Positions 35,289 through 43,065 of a stretch of DNA of 64,000 nt are shown piece after piece. Within the stretch, counting starts at the first letter, position 1; every line of letters begins with the position of its first letter. The stretch is from Mageeibacillus sp. UBA6976 (lineage in GTDB: Bacteria > Bacillota > Clostridia > Saccharofermentanales > Saccharofermentanaceae), in NCBI GenBank assembly GCA_002450155.1, contig DJYO01000031.1, positions 82,980 through 146,979 of the forward strand, written 5' to 3'. The position numbers and the translations under genes are program-made. The notes below the pieces were generated by a model. It was not told the origin of the DNA, did no database searches, and saw only the letters and a program-made list of their open reading frames with translations.

Positions 35289-35301
35289 TCTTCAGAATGT
35301 A

Positions 35302-35340
35302 AAAAGTGTCAATTTGAAAGATCAAATTGACACTTTTGCA
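35302..35340. terminator. Bidirectional intrinsic terminator
   Basis: A 16-bp perfect stem AAAAGTGTCAATTTGA (35302-35317) / TCAAATTGACACTTTT (35322-35337) between the convergent kinase and lipoprotein genes. Confidence 0.85.
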
Positions 35341-35359
35341 TTCAAAAGGATAAGGCCTT

Positions 35360-36061
35360 TCAACGTCCTGTTGCTGCGTCGTAAGCCTCCTGGCTCTCTT
35401 CGTTAAGTATGCATGCATTGATAGCGACATCAACATTGACAATGCCCAGAGCAAGCCTTAAGTCACTCTCAATACCTCTTTCGATATCAGGGATGTTTTT
35501 GTTAAGGTTTGAGTAACCTTCTGCTTCGACCGCATTGACTGCTCTGATCTGGAATGATGTCATAAGATTATCCAGTATCTGATCCTCGCTTACCTCATTT
35601 TCTCCAAGGTCGTAGCAAAATGATCCGTTGCCTACTAACTGGAGCTCAAGCCCTGTCTCAGGGTCTAAGACAGTGAAGGGACTACGGGTACCAAAATTTC
35701 TAAGCGTGCTGCCTGTGCCGTTCTGATCCTCAAATGTCTCATAAGTCATCATGGTAACAGACGGTTCTGCCTGAAGAGCGGTATCTTCTGTTTCAGCTGA
35801 TGTCGGCTTGGGCGAACCGCATGAGGCACAGAAGAATCCGAGGTTATCTGCTGTTCCGCAATTAGGGCAGATCCAGCTTTCAGAATCAGAATGTCCTGCG
35901 GGAGTTACAATGGCAGATACAGTTTCTGCTGTTTCTGAAACAGACTCAGCAGCTGATTCAGCCTCAGACTCTTCTTTAACGTCTTTGTTGGAACATGCAA
36001 CGCCTGAGAGCATAACTGCTGTCATCAGCAATGCGATTCCCTGTTTGCAATACTTATTCAT
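35360..36061 (-). CDS. Lipoprotein with zinc ribbon and SPFH-like segment
   Basis: A 233-residue protein with a signal peptide and lipobox (SGVAC, Cys ~23). An acidic Glu/Ser linker follows, then a CPNCG...CASCG zinc-ribbon (residues ~69-86). The C-terminal half (SFCYDLGENEVSEDQILDN, FQIRAVNAVEAEGYSNLN, LGIVNVDVAINA) resembles the end of SPFH-type domains seen in YdjI-like proteins. A zinc ribbon on an exported protein is unusual. The SPFH reading is by pattern only. Function unknown. Confidence 0.6.
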   Translation of the reverse strand: MNKYCKQGIALLMTAVMLSGVACSNKDVKEESEAESAAESVSETAETVSAIVTPAGHSDSESWICPNCGTADNLGFFCASCGSPKPTSAETEDTALQAEPSVTMMTYETFEDQNGTGSTLRNFGTRSPFTVLDPETGLELQLVGNGSFCYDLGENEVSEDQILDNLMTSFQIRAVNAVEAEGYSNLNKNIPDIERGIESDLRLALGIVNVDVAINACILNEESQEAYDAATGR

Positions 36062-36182
36062 AGTTTCTCCTTATCTATAACAAGATGATCTGTAATTCAA
36101 CTCGTTATTCTACCACTTTTATTGACAGGTACAAGAAAAATCGAAAATGGTGAAGAAATGACACGAACTCTATGAAAAGATA

Positions 36183-36211
36183 TTGAACAAATGACATATT
36201 TGCACTAGAAT
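36183..36211 (+). promoter_or_regulatory. Promoter of the DUF4143 ATPase gene
   Basis: TTGAAC (36183-36188) and TAGAAT (36206-36211) with a 17-base spacer. The 13-mer TATTGAACAAATG that includes the -35 box is repeated at 36214-36226, 33 bases later. Confidence 0.5.
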
Positions 36212-36259
36212 TGTATTGAACAAATGCGAAGCAATAAGGCGATGTTAATGAGGCGTTAT

Positions 36260-37600
36260 ATGTTTAGAAGAAAAGTATATGAAGAACTATTGGATTGGAA
36301 AAATAACTATGCACCAAGGTATGCTGCCTTACTTGAAGGTGCAAGGCGAGTCGGTAAATCAACTGTAGCAGAAGAATTTGCTAAGGTTAACTACAGATCA
36401 TATATAAAGATTGATTTTGCTAACATTACTAGGGAACTTCTTGATATATTCGAGGATATAGCCGATCATCGACTGTTTTTTTTGCGCTTACAGACAGTGA
36501 CGGGTGTTACGCTATATCCAAGGGAATCCGTGATCATTTTTGATGAGATCCAACGTCAGCCATTGGTGAGACAGGCGATCAAATATCTGGTTGCTGATGG
36601 GACATATGACTATATAGAGACAGGATCACTCATCAGTATAAAGAAAAATGTCAAGGATATTGTTATTCCTTCCGAGGAACATAGGATTCCTGTATATCCT
36701 ATGGATTATGAGGAATTTTTGTGGGCTGTTGGAAACGATACATACTCTGTTCTTCGAGATCTCTATAAAATGGGATCTGAGGTGGGCAACGGCACTAACA
36801 GAAAGCTTATGAGGGATTTCAGGATATATATGGCCGTTGGAGGAATGCCCCAGGCTGTAGATGCCTATGTTAACGGTAAGAATTTTACTGAGATCGATAA
36901 GATAAAACGGGAGATAATAAATCTTTATATTGATGATTTCAAGAAGATAGACAGCTCCGGGTTAATTGGAAAGATGTATGAATCTATCCCCAGTCAGCTA
37001 GCTACAAACAAGAAGAGATATATGATCTCAAGGGCAACAGGAAAGCGAAAGACTAAGAAAGATGAGGAAAGACTGGCTGACCTTTTGGATTCAAAGACAG
37101 TAATTGCATGTTACAATACATTCAATCCCGGAATGACATTAGCTCAGACCAGAGATAATGATACTTTTAAGTTATACCTGTCTGATATTGGATTGTTTAC
37201 GACAATGATATTCGAGGCATCTCCCAAAACAGATGAAAGTATATACAGCAAACTGCTTGGTGATAAGTTACCGGCCGATCTGGGTTATCTTTATGAGAAT
37301 GCAGTAGCGCAAATGATCACTTCGACAAACCGGGCTTCTTACTATCACACCTGGGAAAAGAAAAACAGCACACATTATTATGAAGTTGATTTCTTGCTCC
37401 AGGACAAGACAAAGATTGTTCCCTTGGAAGTTAAGTCGTCAGCTACAAAAAAGCATGAGTCCATAGATGCTTTTTGTAAGAAATATTCAAAACAGGTTTC
37501 ACAGGCAGTACTTCTATCTCAAAAGGATGTCGGAAAGGACAATAACCTCAAATTTGTGCCGATATACATGTTGCCTTTCATATTGGAAGATCTGTCTTAG
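36260..37600 (+). CDS. AAA ATPase with DUF4143 domain
   Basis: About 446 residues. Walker A GARRVGKST (~residue 27), Walker B SVIIFDEIQRQ (~93), then the C-terminal DUF4143 nuclease-like region (VDFLLQDKTKIVPLEVKSSA), a D...ExK arrangement of restriction-endonuclease folds. The family is widespread and mobile; its role is unknown. ATG 36260 is chosen since homologues begin with a K-x-Y-x-x-LxxWK stretch and the predicted transcript starts near 36218; frames from ATG 36224, 36242 or 36248 are possible. It is AT-richer than its left neighbours and may start the accessory region. Confidence 0.82.
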   Translation: MFRRKVYEELLDWKNNYAPRYAALLEGARRVGKSTVAEEFAKVNYRSYIKIDFANITRELLDIFEDIADHRLFFLRLQTVTGVTLYPRESVIIFDEIQRQPLVRQAIKYLVADGTYDYIETGSLISIKKNVKDIVIPSEEHRIPVYPMDYEEFLWAVGNDTYSVLRDLYKMGSEVGNGTNRKLMRDFRIYMAVGGMPQAVDAYVNGKNFTEIDKIKREIINLYIDDFKKIDSSGLIGKMYESIPSQLATNKKRYMISRATGKRKTKKDEERLADLLDSKTVIACYNTFNPGMTLAQTRDNDTFKLYLSDIGLFTTMIFEASPKTDESIYSKLLGDKLPADLGYLYENAVAQMITSTNRASYYHTWEKKNSTHYYEVDFLLQDKTKIVPLEVKSSATKKHESIDAFCKKYSKQVSQAVLLSQKDVGKDNNLKFVPIYMLPFILEDLS

Positions 37601-37643
37601 CATTTTTATAGTTATCACATAAGCATATCCAATATACCAAAGC

Positions 37644-37677
37644 AAAGCGTCATTTCTTCAAAGAAGCGGCGCTTTTT
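37644..37677 (+). terminator. Intrinsic terminator after the ATPase gene
   Basis: AAAGCGTC (37644-37651) pairs with GGCGCTTT (37668-37675, one wobble) around an inner TTCTT/AAGAA, then T's. Confidence 0.6.
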
Positions 37678-37780
37678 CTATATCTGGCAGGAAAGCTTGA
37701 GTTCAAGGATCTTCTTGGATCATTTTTCTCGTTTATAATTCTTCTGTACAAGTCTGCGTTGTTATGCAGTAAATTGCGGG

Positions 37781-38332
37781 TTATCCTTTCGCTCCAATCT
37801 CGAAACTCAGCACCACATTCTTTTCCCCCAACATCTCCGCTAATTCCTGCTCCGTTTTACCCGTAATCCTGCCAAGCCTTGTATATGCCCAGGAATTGGA
37901 ACCATAAAACACGACAACCTGATTCCCCGAGTACAGAACGATATCTCCGGCTCTTGTAGTCGTCTGCTCATCGCTGCTCGAAATACTCTGTCCGATAGAA
38001 CCGACCTGCTCAAAACCTCCATACATGGACATATTGATCTCAAGTCCACCGGAAGCTGCCAGCTCCCTAATAGCATCAACGGACTCATTATTCTCCCATT
38101 CAACGCTGACCTCGGTTCCATCAATCTTCATTATCAGTTCCATATTCTCTGCATCTGCCTCCTGTGTCAGATCTGTCGGTTTCTCAGGCTTACTTGTATC
38201 CGAAGTCTCCGGTTTTATCTCCGGAGCTGTTATAGCTTCCGGTGTCTTTCTTTCGCACCCTGCAAATATCAGCATAAGTGCCAGCAAAAAGACTATGCAG
38301 ATCTTCGGCCAAACTTGCTTGCGCATCTTCAA
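37781..38332 (-). CDS. Lipoprotein with cyclophilin-like domain
   Basis: A 183-residue protein with signal peptide and lipobox (IFAGC, Cys ~26), a Pro/Thr-rich linker and a C-terminal domain (MKIDGTEVSVEWENNESVDAI, AGDIVLYSGNQVVVFYGSN, YTRLGRITG) matching the cyclophilin-like family. That family shares a beta-barrel with cyclophilin but has no shown isomerase activity. It lies 13 bases after a flavodoxin-like gene, a pairing often seen with this domain, so a redox-linked role is plausible. Confidence 0.75.
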   Translation of the reverse strand: MKMRKQVWPKICIVFLLALMLIFAGCERKTPEAITAPEIKPETSDTSKPEKPTDLTQEADAENMELIMKIDGTEVSVEWENNESVDAIRELAASGGLEINMSMYGGFEQVGSIGQSISSSDEQTTTRAGDIVLYSGNQVVVFYGSNSWAYTRLGRITGKTEQELAEMLGEKNVVLSFEIGAKG

Positions 38333-38345
38333 GACACCTCGCTCT

Positions 38346-38894
38346 TTACAGGTTTTTCCCCATTTCGTAAGCCTTGTCCATGGCTGTGTTGCCCAGCACT
38401 TCTTTTGCTTCTGTTACCCCGCCGCAAAATACACATCCGGCAAGCCTTGCTTTAGGAAAGCATTCTATCCAGCCTTCAAGACCGCTTTTCGCTCTCTGCC
38501 AGACATACTCCTCATCTTCAGCAGCCGTCGCAATAAAGTAAACGTCACGGAATGCATAATCCGATGTAAACAGAGGATTGCCTCTGTCGAGCATAGTCTT
38601 CATCTGTCCGCTCATCTCGTAATAATAGATCGGCGTGGCAAAAACCAGGACATCCGCTTTTTCCATCTTTTGCTCGATCAGATCCGCATCATCACGGATC
38701 ACGCATCTCTTAGTTTTCTGACAAGCAAAGCAGCCTCTGCAGAACTTTATATCTTTATCCTTAAGGCTTATGATCTCTACTTCGCCTCCTGCGTCCTTTG
38801 CACCCCGGGCAAACTCATTGGCCAGAAGCTCAGAATTGCTGCCTGTACGCGGACTGGTAGATATGACCAAAACATTTTTACCCATAATCTTCAT
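38346..38894 (-). CDS. Flavodoxin-like NAD(P)H-dependent oxidoreductase
   Basis: A 182-residue protein of the NADPH-dependent FMN reductase group. The FMN phosphate loop is STSPRTGSNSEL near residue 13; CRGCFACQKTKRCVIRDD (residues ~52-69) is the conserved Cys segment of this subgroup, and FATPIYYYEMSGQMKTMLDR follows. It probably reduces quinones, iron or similar acceptors via FMN. It leads a two-gene operon with the cyclophilin-like lipoprotein. Confidence 0.85.
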   Translation of the reverse strand: MKIMGKNVLVISTSPRTGSNSELLANEFARGAKDAGGEVEIISLKDKDIKFCRGCFACQKTKRCVIRDDADLIEQKMEKADVLVFATPIYYYEMSGQMKTMLDRGNPLFTSDYAFRDVYFIATAAEDEEYVWQRAKSGLEGWIECFPKARLAGCVFCGGVTEAKEVLGNTAMDKAYEMGKNL

Positions 38895-39008
38895 AACCTC
38901 CGGTCACTTAAGATACTCATTAAAAAAGCTTTCCATCCTATCAAAAGGAATGCTTTTCCGTTCTTTACATCTCTATCTTAATCGCTTGTGGCAGTTCTCG
39001 CTAATGGT

Positions 39009-39030
39009 TATAATGAATATCATGATATTC
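39009..39030. promoter_or_regulatory. -10 box and 16-bp perfect palindrome
   Basis: TATAAT (39009-39014) is followed at once by GAATATCATGATATTC (39015-39030). TTGTGG lies 17 bases before the -10 box. No plus-strand gene follows closely, so it may be the operator for the flavodoxin-like gene on the other strand. The rest of 38895-39151 holds no gene. Confidence 0.35.
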
Positions 39031-39151
39031 TGATTCGGCATATCATAGAAAAGGCGGTGTTGTATTTCGTCCTTTGACTCCAAAACTTGAGACAAAGCTT
39101 TATACCGCATGGAATAGATATCAGGCCTTCACTCCTATTAACAGACTGATA

Positions 39152-39733
39152 CTATTCAGAATCAAAAACGAACTGAAAGTGAATATTTGCCTTTAATAGC
39201 GCATCGTTTCCAGGATCATGCTTAAAGTAATCCGACGCTACTTCGCAAACAGGTGTTCCGGGGATCTGTTTCCCCAGTTCAACGATCCGTTTGCCTGTAT
39301 AAATCTCGATCTTCTCCCATTGCTCCATGGTGCCCTCGTAGTAGACATCCTCCAAAGAAACACAGCCGGCAAAGACGTCACGGCCGATCTTTTTCACATT
39401 CTTCGGAATGGTAAGTCTTTTAAGGTTGGTACAACCTTTGAAGGCGGCATTTGGAATGCCCCATACACCAGAGTGAAGAATAATGTCCGTAACTTTATCA
39501 TTGCCCTGGAATACCCCAGGCCTAAAACCCACGACATCAACTTCGTTTCCCCATTTGTTAATACCCTTTTTGGGGAGTTTTATCACTTCAGATGCTGTAT
39601 CACCCAGCGTTATAACATACATAGGTGCTCGTCTCATAACACCTGAGATATATGTATACGCATTGTATCCGAAGGTTAAATCCTTTGCTTCTTCGACAGT
39701 TTTTATTACTTCAATATAATCTTTACGTAACAC
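39152..39733 (-). CDS. Leucine-rich repeat (BspA/LRR_5 type) protein
   Basis: A 193-residue protein with two or three LRR_5 units: DIILHSGVWGIPNAAFKGCTNLKRLTIP and KKIGRDVFAGCVSLEDVYYEG (motif A-F-x-G-C-x-x-L). No signal peptide is seen, so it may act in the cytoplasm or be the remaining part of a longer surface protein. LRR_5 domains mediate protein binding. It stands alone in the accessory region. Confidence 0.65.
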   Translation of the reverse strand: MLRKDYIEVIKTVEEAKDLTFGYNAYTYISGVMRRAPMYVITLGDTASEVIKLPKKGINKWGNEVDVVGFRPGVFQGNDKVTDIILHSGVWGIPNAAFKGCTNLKRLTIPKNVKKIGRDVFAGCVSLEDVYYEGTMEQWEKIEIYTGKRIVELGKQIPGTPVCEVASDYFKHDPGNDALLKANIHFQFVFDSE

Positions 39734-40044
39734 AGCATTGCTCTCCCTTTTGTCTCTATAATTTCATCTTACAGAGGGAGATGCGACAAAAAGAGTACAT
39801 CACTTCTATTTGTTCAGCGGACAAGAATCAAGCCACTTGATCAGATCTTCATCACATCTTATGTTGCTGAAATCAAATCATTTTTCTGGTTTCGGGAAGG
39901 ATAATAGTGTAATAGATGACAGCCTCTGTATATGGTTCTACCAACATTTCGCGAAGGTCATCACTCGTTTCATATTTTCTAGTGAGGTTGATGGGAAGAT
40001 TATGGTACATCAGGCAGACTAACATTTGTTCAGGAGGAATTACC
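39734..40044. other. Intergenic stretch with possible decayed gene
   Basis: No intact gene. On the minus strand two short frames look protein-like: 57 codons at 40046-39873 (containing TSDDLREMLVEPYTEAVIYY) and, in another frame, a fragment ending at 39806 (DLIKWLDSCPLNK). They may be pieces of one gene broken by a frameshift. Confidence 0.3.
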
Positions 40045-41013
40045 ATGAACAAGATAGATTCAATAATCTTCTTTGACGATCTGGAGGATATGTGTAAATT
40101 TCAGTTCGAAGATATGACCTCATCTGATTACTCAAAAGCAGCTAAAAGGGGAAAGTATGAATACTGGACTTGTGAACAGTTACTTGAACTAAAGGAAAAA
40201 CACCCTGCCGAGTTTGATAAGATTCGCAGTGAGTATGTTTTAATGCATACCTTGAGGAACTATAATCTGACTTCGAATCAGAAGCAATATTTAAGCCGGA
40301 TCAAGAGAATGCCGCTTGATATCAACACGGAAGAAATCAGGCGAATAACAGGGCTTATTGATGAGTGCCACGATTTCTATAGAGTGCCAAGCGATAAGTA
40401 CAGATCATTTGTGAAATACTTTAAGCGCTACATTGATCTTAAACAAGCGGATATAGAAGACATCCTGCGCAATCTGCATCACGAGGTCTTTTGTAAAGGC
40501 TGCTGCTCAACAGATGCGGATACCTGGAGAAAGACATTTCTGAAATTCGAGTTTTACAATACCGAATATAAGTTTGCCTGTGGCAGAAAACTGAGCAGGT
40601 ATGGATATCCGTTAATAATTTATATTGTGATCACGGAGGATCTGCGCACAAATAATACAGACGCTTTAGTATCGTTCACAAGTTACGATTTCGAGAAGCT
40701 TATGCTATTGTATTCTTCTACCAAGAGGGTAAAGAGGGTAAAGCTGAATTATATAAAGAAGGTTGGTTCAGTTTATATTGTCAGTGTTGTGGCAAGACCA
40801 TACACTCCGGAAGATCCGTTCTTCGAGTTTTTCATTTCGGAAGAAACATACAATAAAATCATGCATCTTATTGACGCTCTTACCATTCGTTATCAGATGA
40901 AGTATCCCTTACAATATAGATGCGACGCCTATAAGACTTTTGTAATGTACAGGTCTATAGATCCGATCAACCGCGGATTGCCTATTCCAGTAGACTATTA
41001 TTTTGCTAAATAG
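40045..41013 (+). CDS. Hypothetical protein, accessory region
   Basis: A 322-residue soluble, Lys/Tyr-rich protein with no signal peptide or membrane segment. I do not recognise a family. Cys residues cluster at HHEVFCKGCCSTDAD (~residue 150-165). ATG 40045 follows an excellent AGGAGGA site, so the gene is probably real and expressed; an upstream in-frame ATG at 39916 lacks one. It has no close partner gene on either side. It lies between the LRR fragment and the AlbA/helicase pair. Confidence 0.7.
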   Translation: MNKIDSIIFFDDLEDMCKFQFEDMTSSDYSKAAKRGKYEYWTCEQLLELKEKHPAEFDKIRSEYVLMHTLRNYNLTSNQKQYLSRIKRMPLDINTEEIRRITGLIDECHDFYRVPSDKYRSFVKYFKRYIDLKQADIEDILRNLHHEVFCKGCCSTDADTWRKTFLKFEFYNTEYKFACGRKLSRYGYPLIIYIVITEDLRTNNTDALVSFTSYDFEKLMLLYSSTKRVKRVKLNYIKKVGSVYIVSVVARPYTPEDPFFEFFISEETYNKIMHLIDALTIRYQMKYPLQYRCDAYKTFVMYRSIDPINRGLPIPVDYYFAK

Positions 41014-41522
41014 CCGGTATTTATTACCACAGCATACGAACACACCTTCGCAAAGCTAAGAAATACAAGGGTTTACGGCGCTAAAAAAGCGTTGGTCCAT
41101 ATTGGGACAGTAAAAATTTTGCTGCTATTTTAGAAAAAGTGGCGAGAGGCAATAAATCTAAAATAAAATCTTGCCTGATAAGTGAAATGGTAACAACATT
41201 TCTTATTTTCGTTTTAATTTGCGCAAAAACATTTTCGATTTTCGTTAGAAATCACGATAAAACATTTGGCAAATTCGTTAGGCGAGCTTATTCTGATACC
41301 ATAAAGGTAAAGAAATACGAGATCGATTTCCTGTATAATGTTTTGAAATATGATGTTGCCTTAGAGGGTGTAGAAGTGCCATGCTTACTTGGAAATCTTT
41401 ATGATTTCTGCTATTTGTGATAATATTATTTTAGTTAGGGCTGGTCGTGTGACCTTGGTCCACCAAATAGCGGGGATATACCCCGCACTTTCTTTATAGG
41501 GGAATATAATTGGAATCGTATT
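41014..41522. other. AT-rich intergenic region with a GC-rich hairpin
   Basis: A 509-base stretch without a convincing gene; a 93-codon frame from a GTG at 41139 lacks a ribosome site. GCGGGG-ATATA-CCCCGC (41470-41486) followed by a T-rich stretch is a weak terminator-like hairpin just before the AlbA gene. Confidence 0.4.
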
Positions 41523-41528
41523 GTGACT

Positions 41529-43037
41529 ATGGATTTTGATATAAAAGAGTTTGATAAATATCGTGAGAATAACTGCCTTGAGGTGAAGAAAGCCAAAGGC
41601 GGTCTTCCGCTGAGCCTGTGGGAGACATACTCAGCGTTTGCCAATACTAACGGCGGCTGTATCATTCTCGGTGTTCGGGAAAATGACGATAAATCGTGGA
41701 GCACGACGGGGCTCAAGGATGCATCGAAATTGAAGAAGGATTTCTGGGACAGTATTCACAATAAGCAGAAGGTCAGTATATCCCTGCTAAGTGATAGAGA
41801 TGTGACTGATTATGTCGTTAATGATGACGTCATCCTTGTTGTTAAGGTTCCGAAGGCCAGAAGAGAAGATAGACCTGTATATATCAAGGATGATATGTGG
41901 GGCGGCACTTTCAGACGGGACTGGGAAGGTGATTATCATTGCACAAAGAATGCCGTTCTTGCGATGCTGCGTGATCAGACCGAAGATACTCCTGATCAGA
42001 AGGTGCTGATGAACAGGAAGATCAAGGATCTTAATAAGGATTCCATTGCTTCATATAGGCGCAGATACGATGGCACTCATGATAATGCTTCTTGGTCTAA
42101 GCTTACTGACGAAGAGTTTCTGGTAATGATCGGTGCTGCTTCTGATGATACGGAAGATGGAAGTATCAGACCGACAGCTGCGGGACTTCTTATGTTTGGT
42201 GAAGAACATCGGATCACTCGTGAGTTCCCCGAATTCTTTCTGGATTACAGGGAGATGCTTGATCCCAATATACGATGGACGGATAGAATACAGAGCCAGT
42301 CCGGTGATTGGTCAGGTAACATATACGATTTCTTTTCGCGTGTATCAACAAAACTGACATTGGATCTTAAGAGACCTTTTAAGACAGACGGACTGTATCG
42401 TATCGAAGAAACACCCGTACATGAGTCCGTTAGAGAGGCATTGGTCAATTGCCTTGTAAACACTGACTATTTCCAGTCTTGGAGCGTCATCATAGAAAAG
42501 TATAATGACAGGATCGTATTTGCTAATCCGGGATCAATTCGTATTGGTAAATCGCAGATGCTCAAAGGTGGAATATCCCAGCCACGTAATAAGAATCTCC
42601 TTAAGATGTTCAATCTTATCGGAATCGGTGAACATGCCGGGAGCGGTGTTCCTGATATCTTTGATGTATGGAAAACAGAGAAGTTTGCAGATCCCGTCAT
42701 CGAAGAGCGTTCAGGGCGTGATGGCGGACCGGACAGAACCACGGTTACATTGCCGTTGGTAGGTGTTGATTATGCCCTTTCTGCCGAAGGGCAAAGAAAA
42801 GGGCAAAGAAAAGGGCAAAGAAAAACGGATGATATAAATGTTCGCCGCTCAGAAGTATGTTCTATCATATCGCAATCGCCTGAAGTTACTGTAGCTATTA
42901 TTGCTGAGAAGCTCGGTATATCGGACAAACAGGCAAGGGGCGATATAGATTTCTTAAGAAAGAACGGATACATTTATCGTGAGGGTTCTACCAAAAATGG
43001 TAACTGGTTCGTCAGCAAGGTTTATAAGCCTGATTGA
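41529..43037 (+). CDS. AlbA/Schlafen (AAA_4) domain ATP-binding protein
   Basis: About 502 residues. The N-terminal AlbA_2 domain shows LEVKKAKGGLPLSLWETYSAFANTNGGCIILGV (first part diagnostic), related to Schlafen core and RecG-like AAA_4 proteins. The middle HATPase-like C-terminal segment (VHESVREALVNCLVNTDY and GIGEHAGSGVPDIF) is the family hallmark. A linker of three KGQR units encoded by a 12-base tandem repeat precedes a C-terminal winged helix (ITAEKLGISDKQARGDIDFL region). Such proteins occur in defence islands and as regulators. ATG 41529 is chosen; a GTG at 41523 is possible. It is followed by the primase-helicase gene. Confidence 0.82.
   Translation: MDFDIKEFDKYRENNCLEVKKAKGGLPLSLWETYSAFANTNGGCIILGVRENDDKSWSTTGLKDASKLKKDFWDSIHNKQKVSISLLSDRDVTDYVVNDDVILVVKVPKARREDRPVYIKDDMWGGTFRRDWEGDYHCTKNAVLAMLRDQTEDTPDQKVLMNRKIKDLNKDSIASYRRRYDGTHDNASWSKLTDEEFLVMIGAASDDTEDGSIRPTAAGLLMFGEEHRITREFPEFFLDYREMLDPNIRWTDRIQSQSGDWSGNIYDFFSRVSTKLTLDLKRPFKTDGLYRIEETPVHESVREALVNCLVNTDYFQSWSVIIEKYNDRIVFANPGSIRIGKSQMLKGGISQPRNKNLLKMFNLIGIGEHAGSGVPDIFDVWKTEKFADPVIEERSGRDGGPDRTTVTLPLVGVDYALSAEGQRKGQRKGQRKTDDINVRRSEVCSIISQSPEVTVAIIAEKLGISDKQARGDIDFLRKNGYIYREGSTKNGNWFVSKVYKPD
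42789..42824 (+). repeat. Three exact 12-bp tandem repeats inside the AlbA gene
   Basis: GGGCAAAGAAAA occurs three times in a row, encoding KGQR units in a linker before the winged helix. Such repeats change copy number by slippage in steps of four codons, without frameshift. Confidence 0.9.
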
Positions 43038-43065
43038 CAATATTGATTAACGCTATAGGGATACA

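Noticed and set aside
41139..41420. 93-codon frame from a GTG, with one hydrophobic stretch
   Set aside because: There is no ribosome site, it is very AT-rich, and no family is recognised; chance is the simpler reading.
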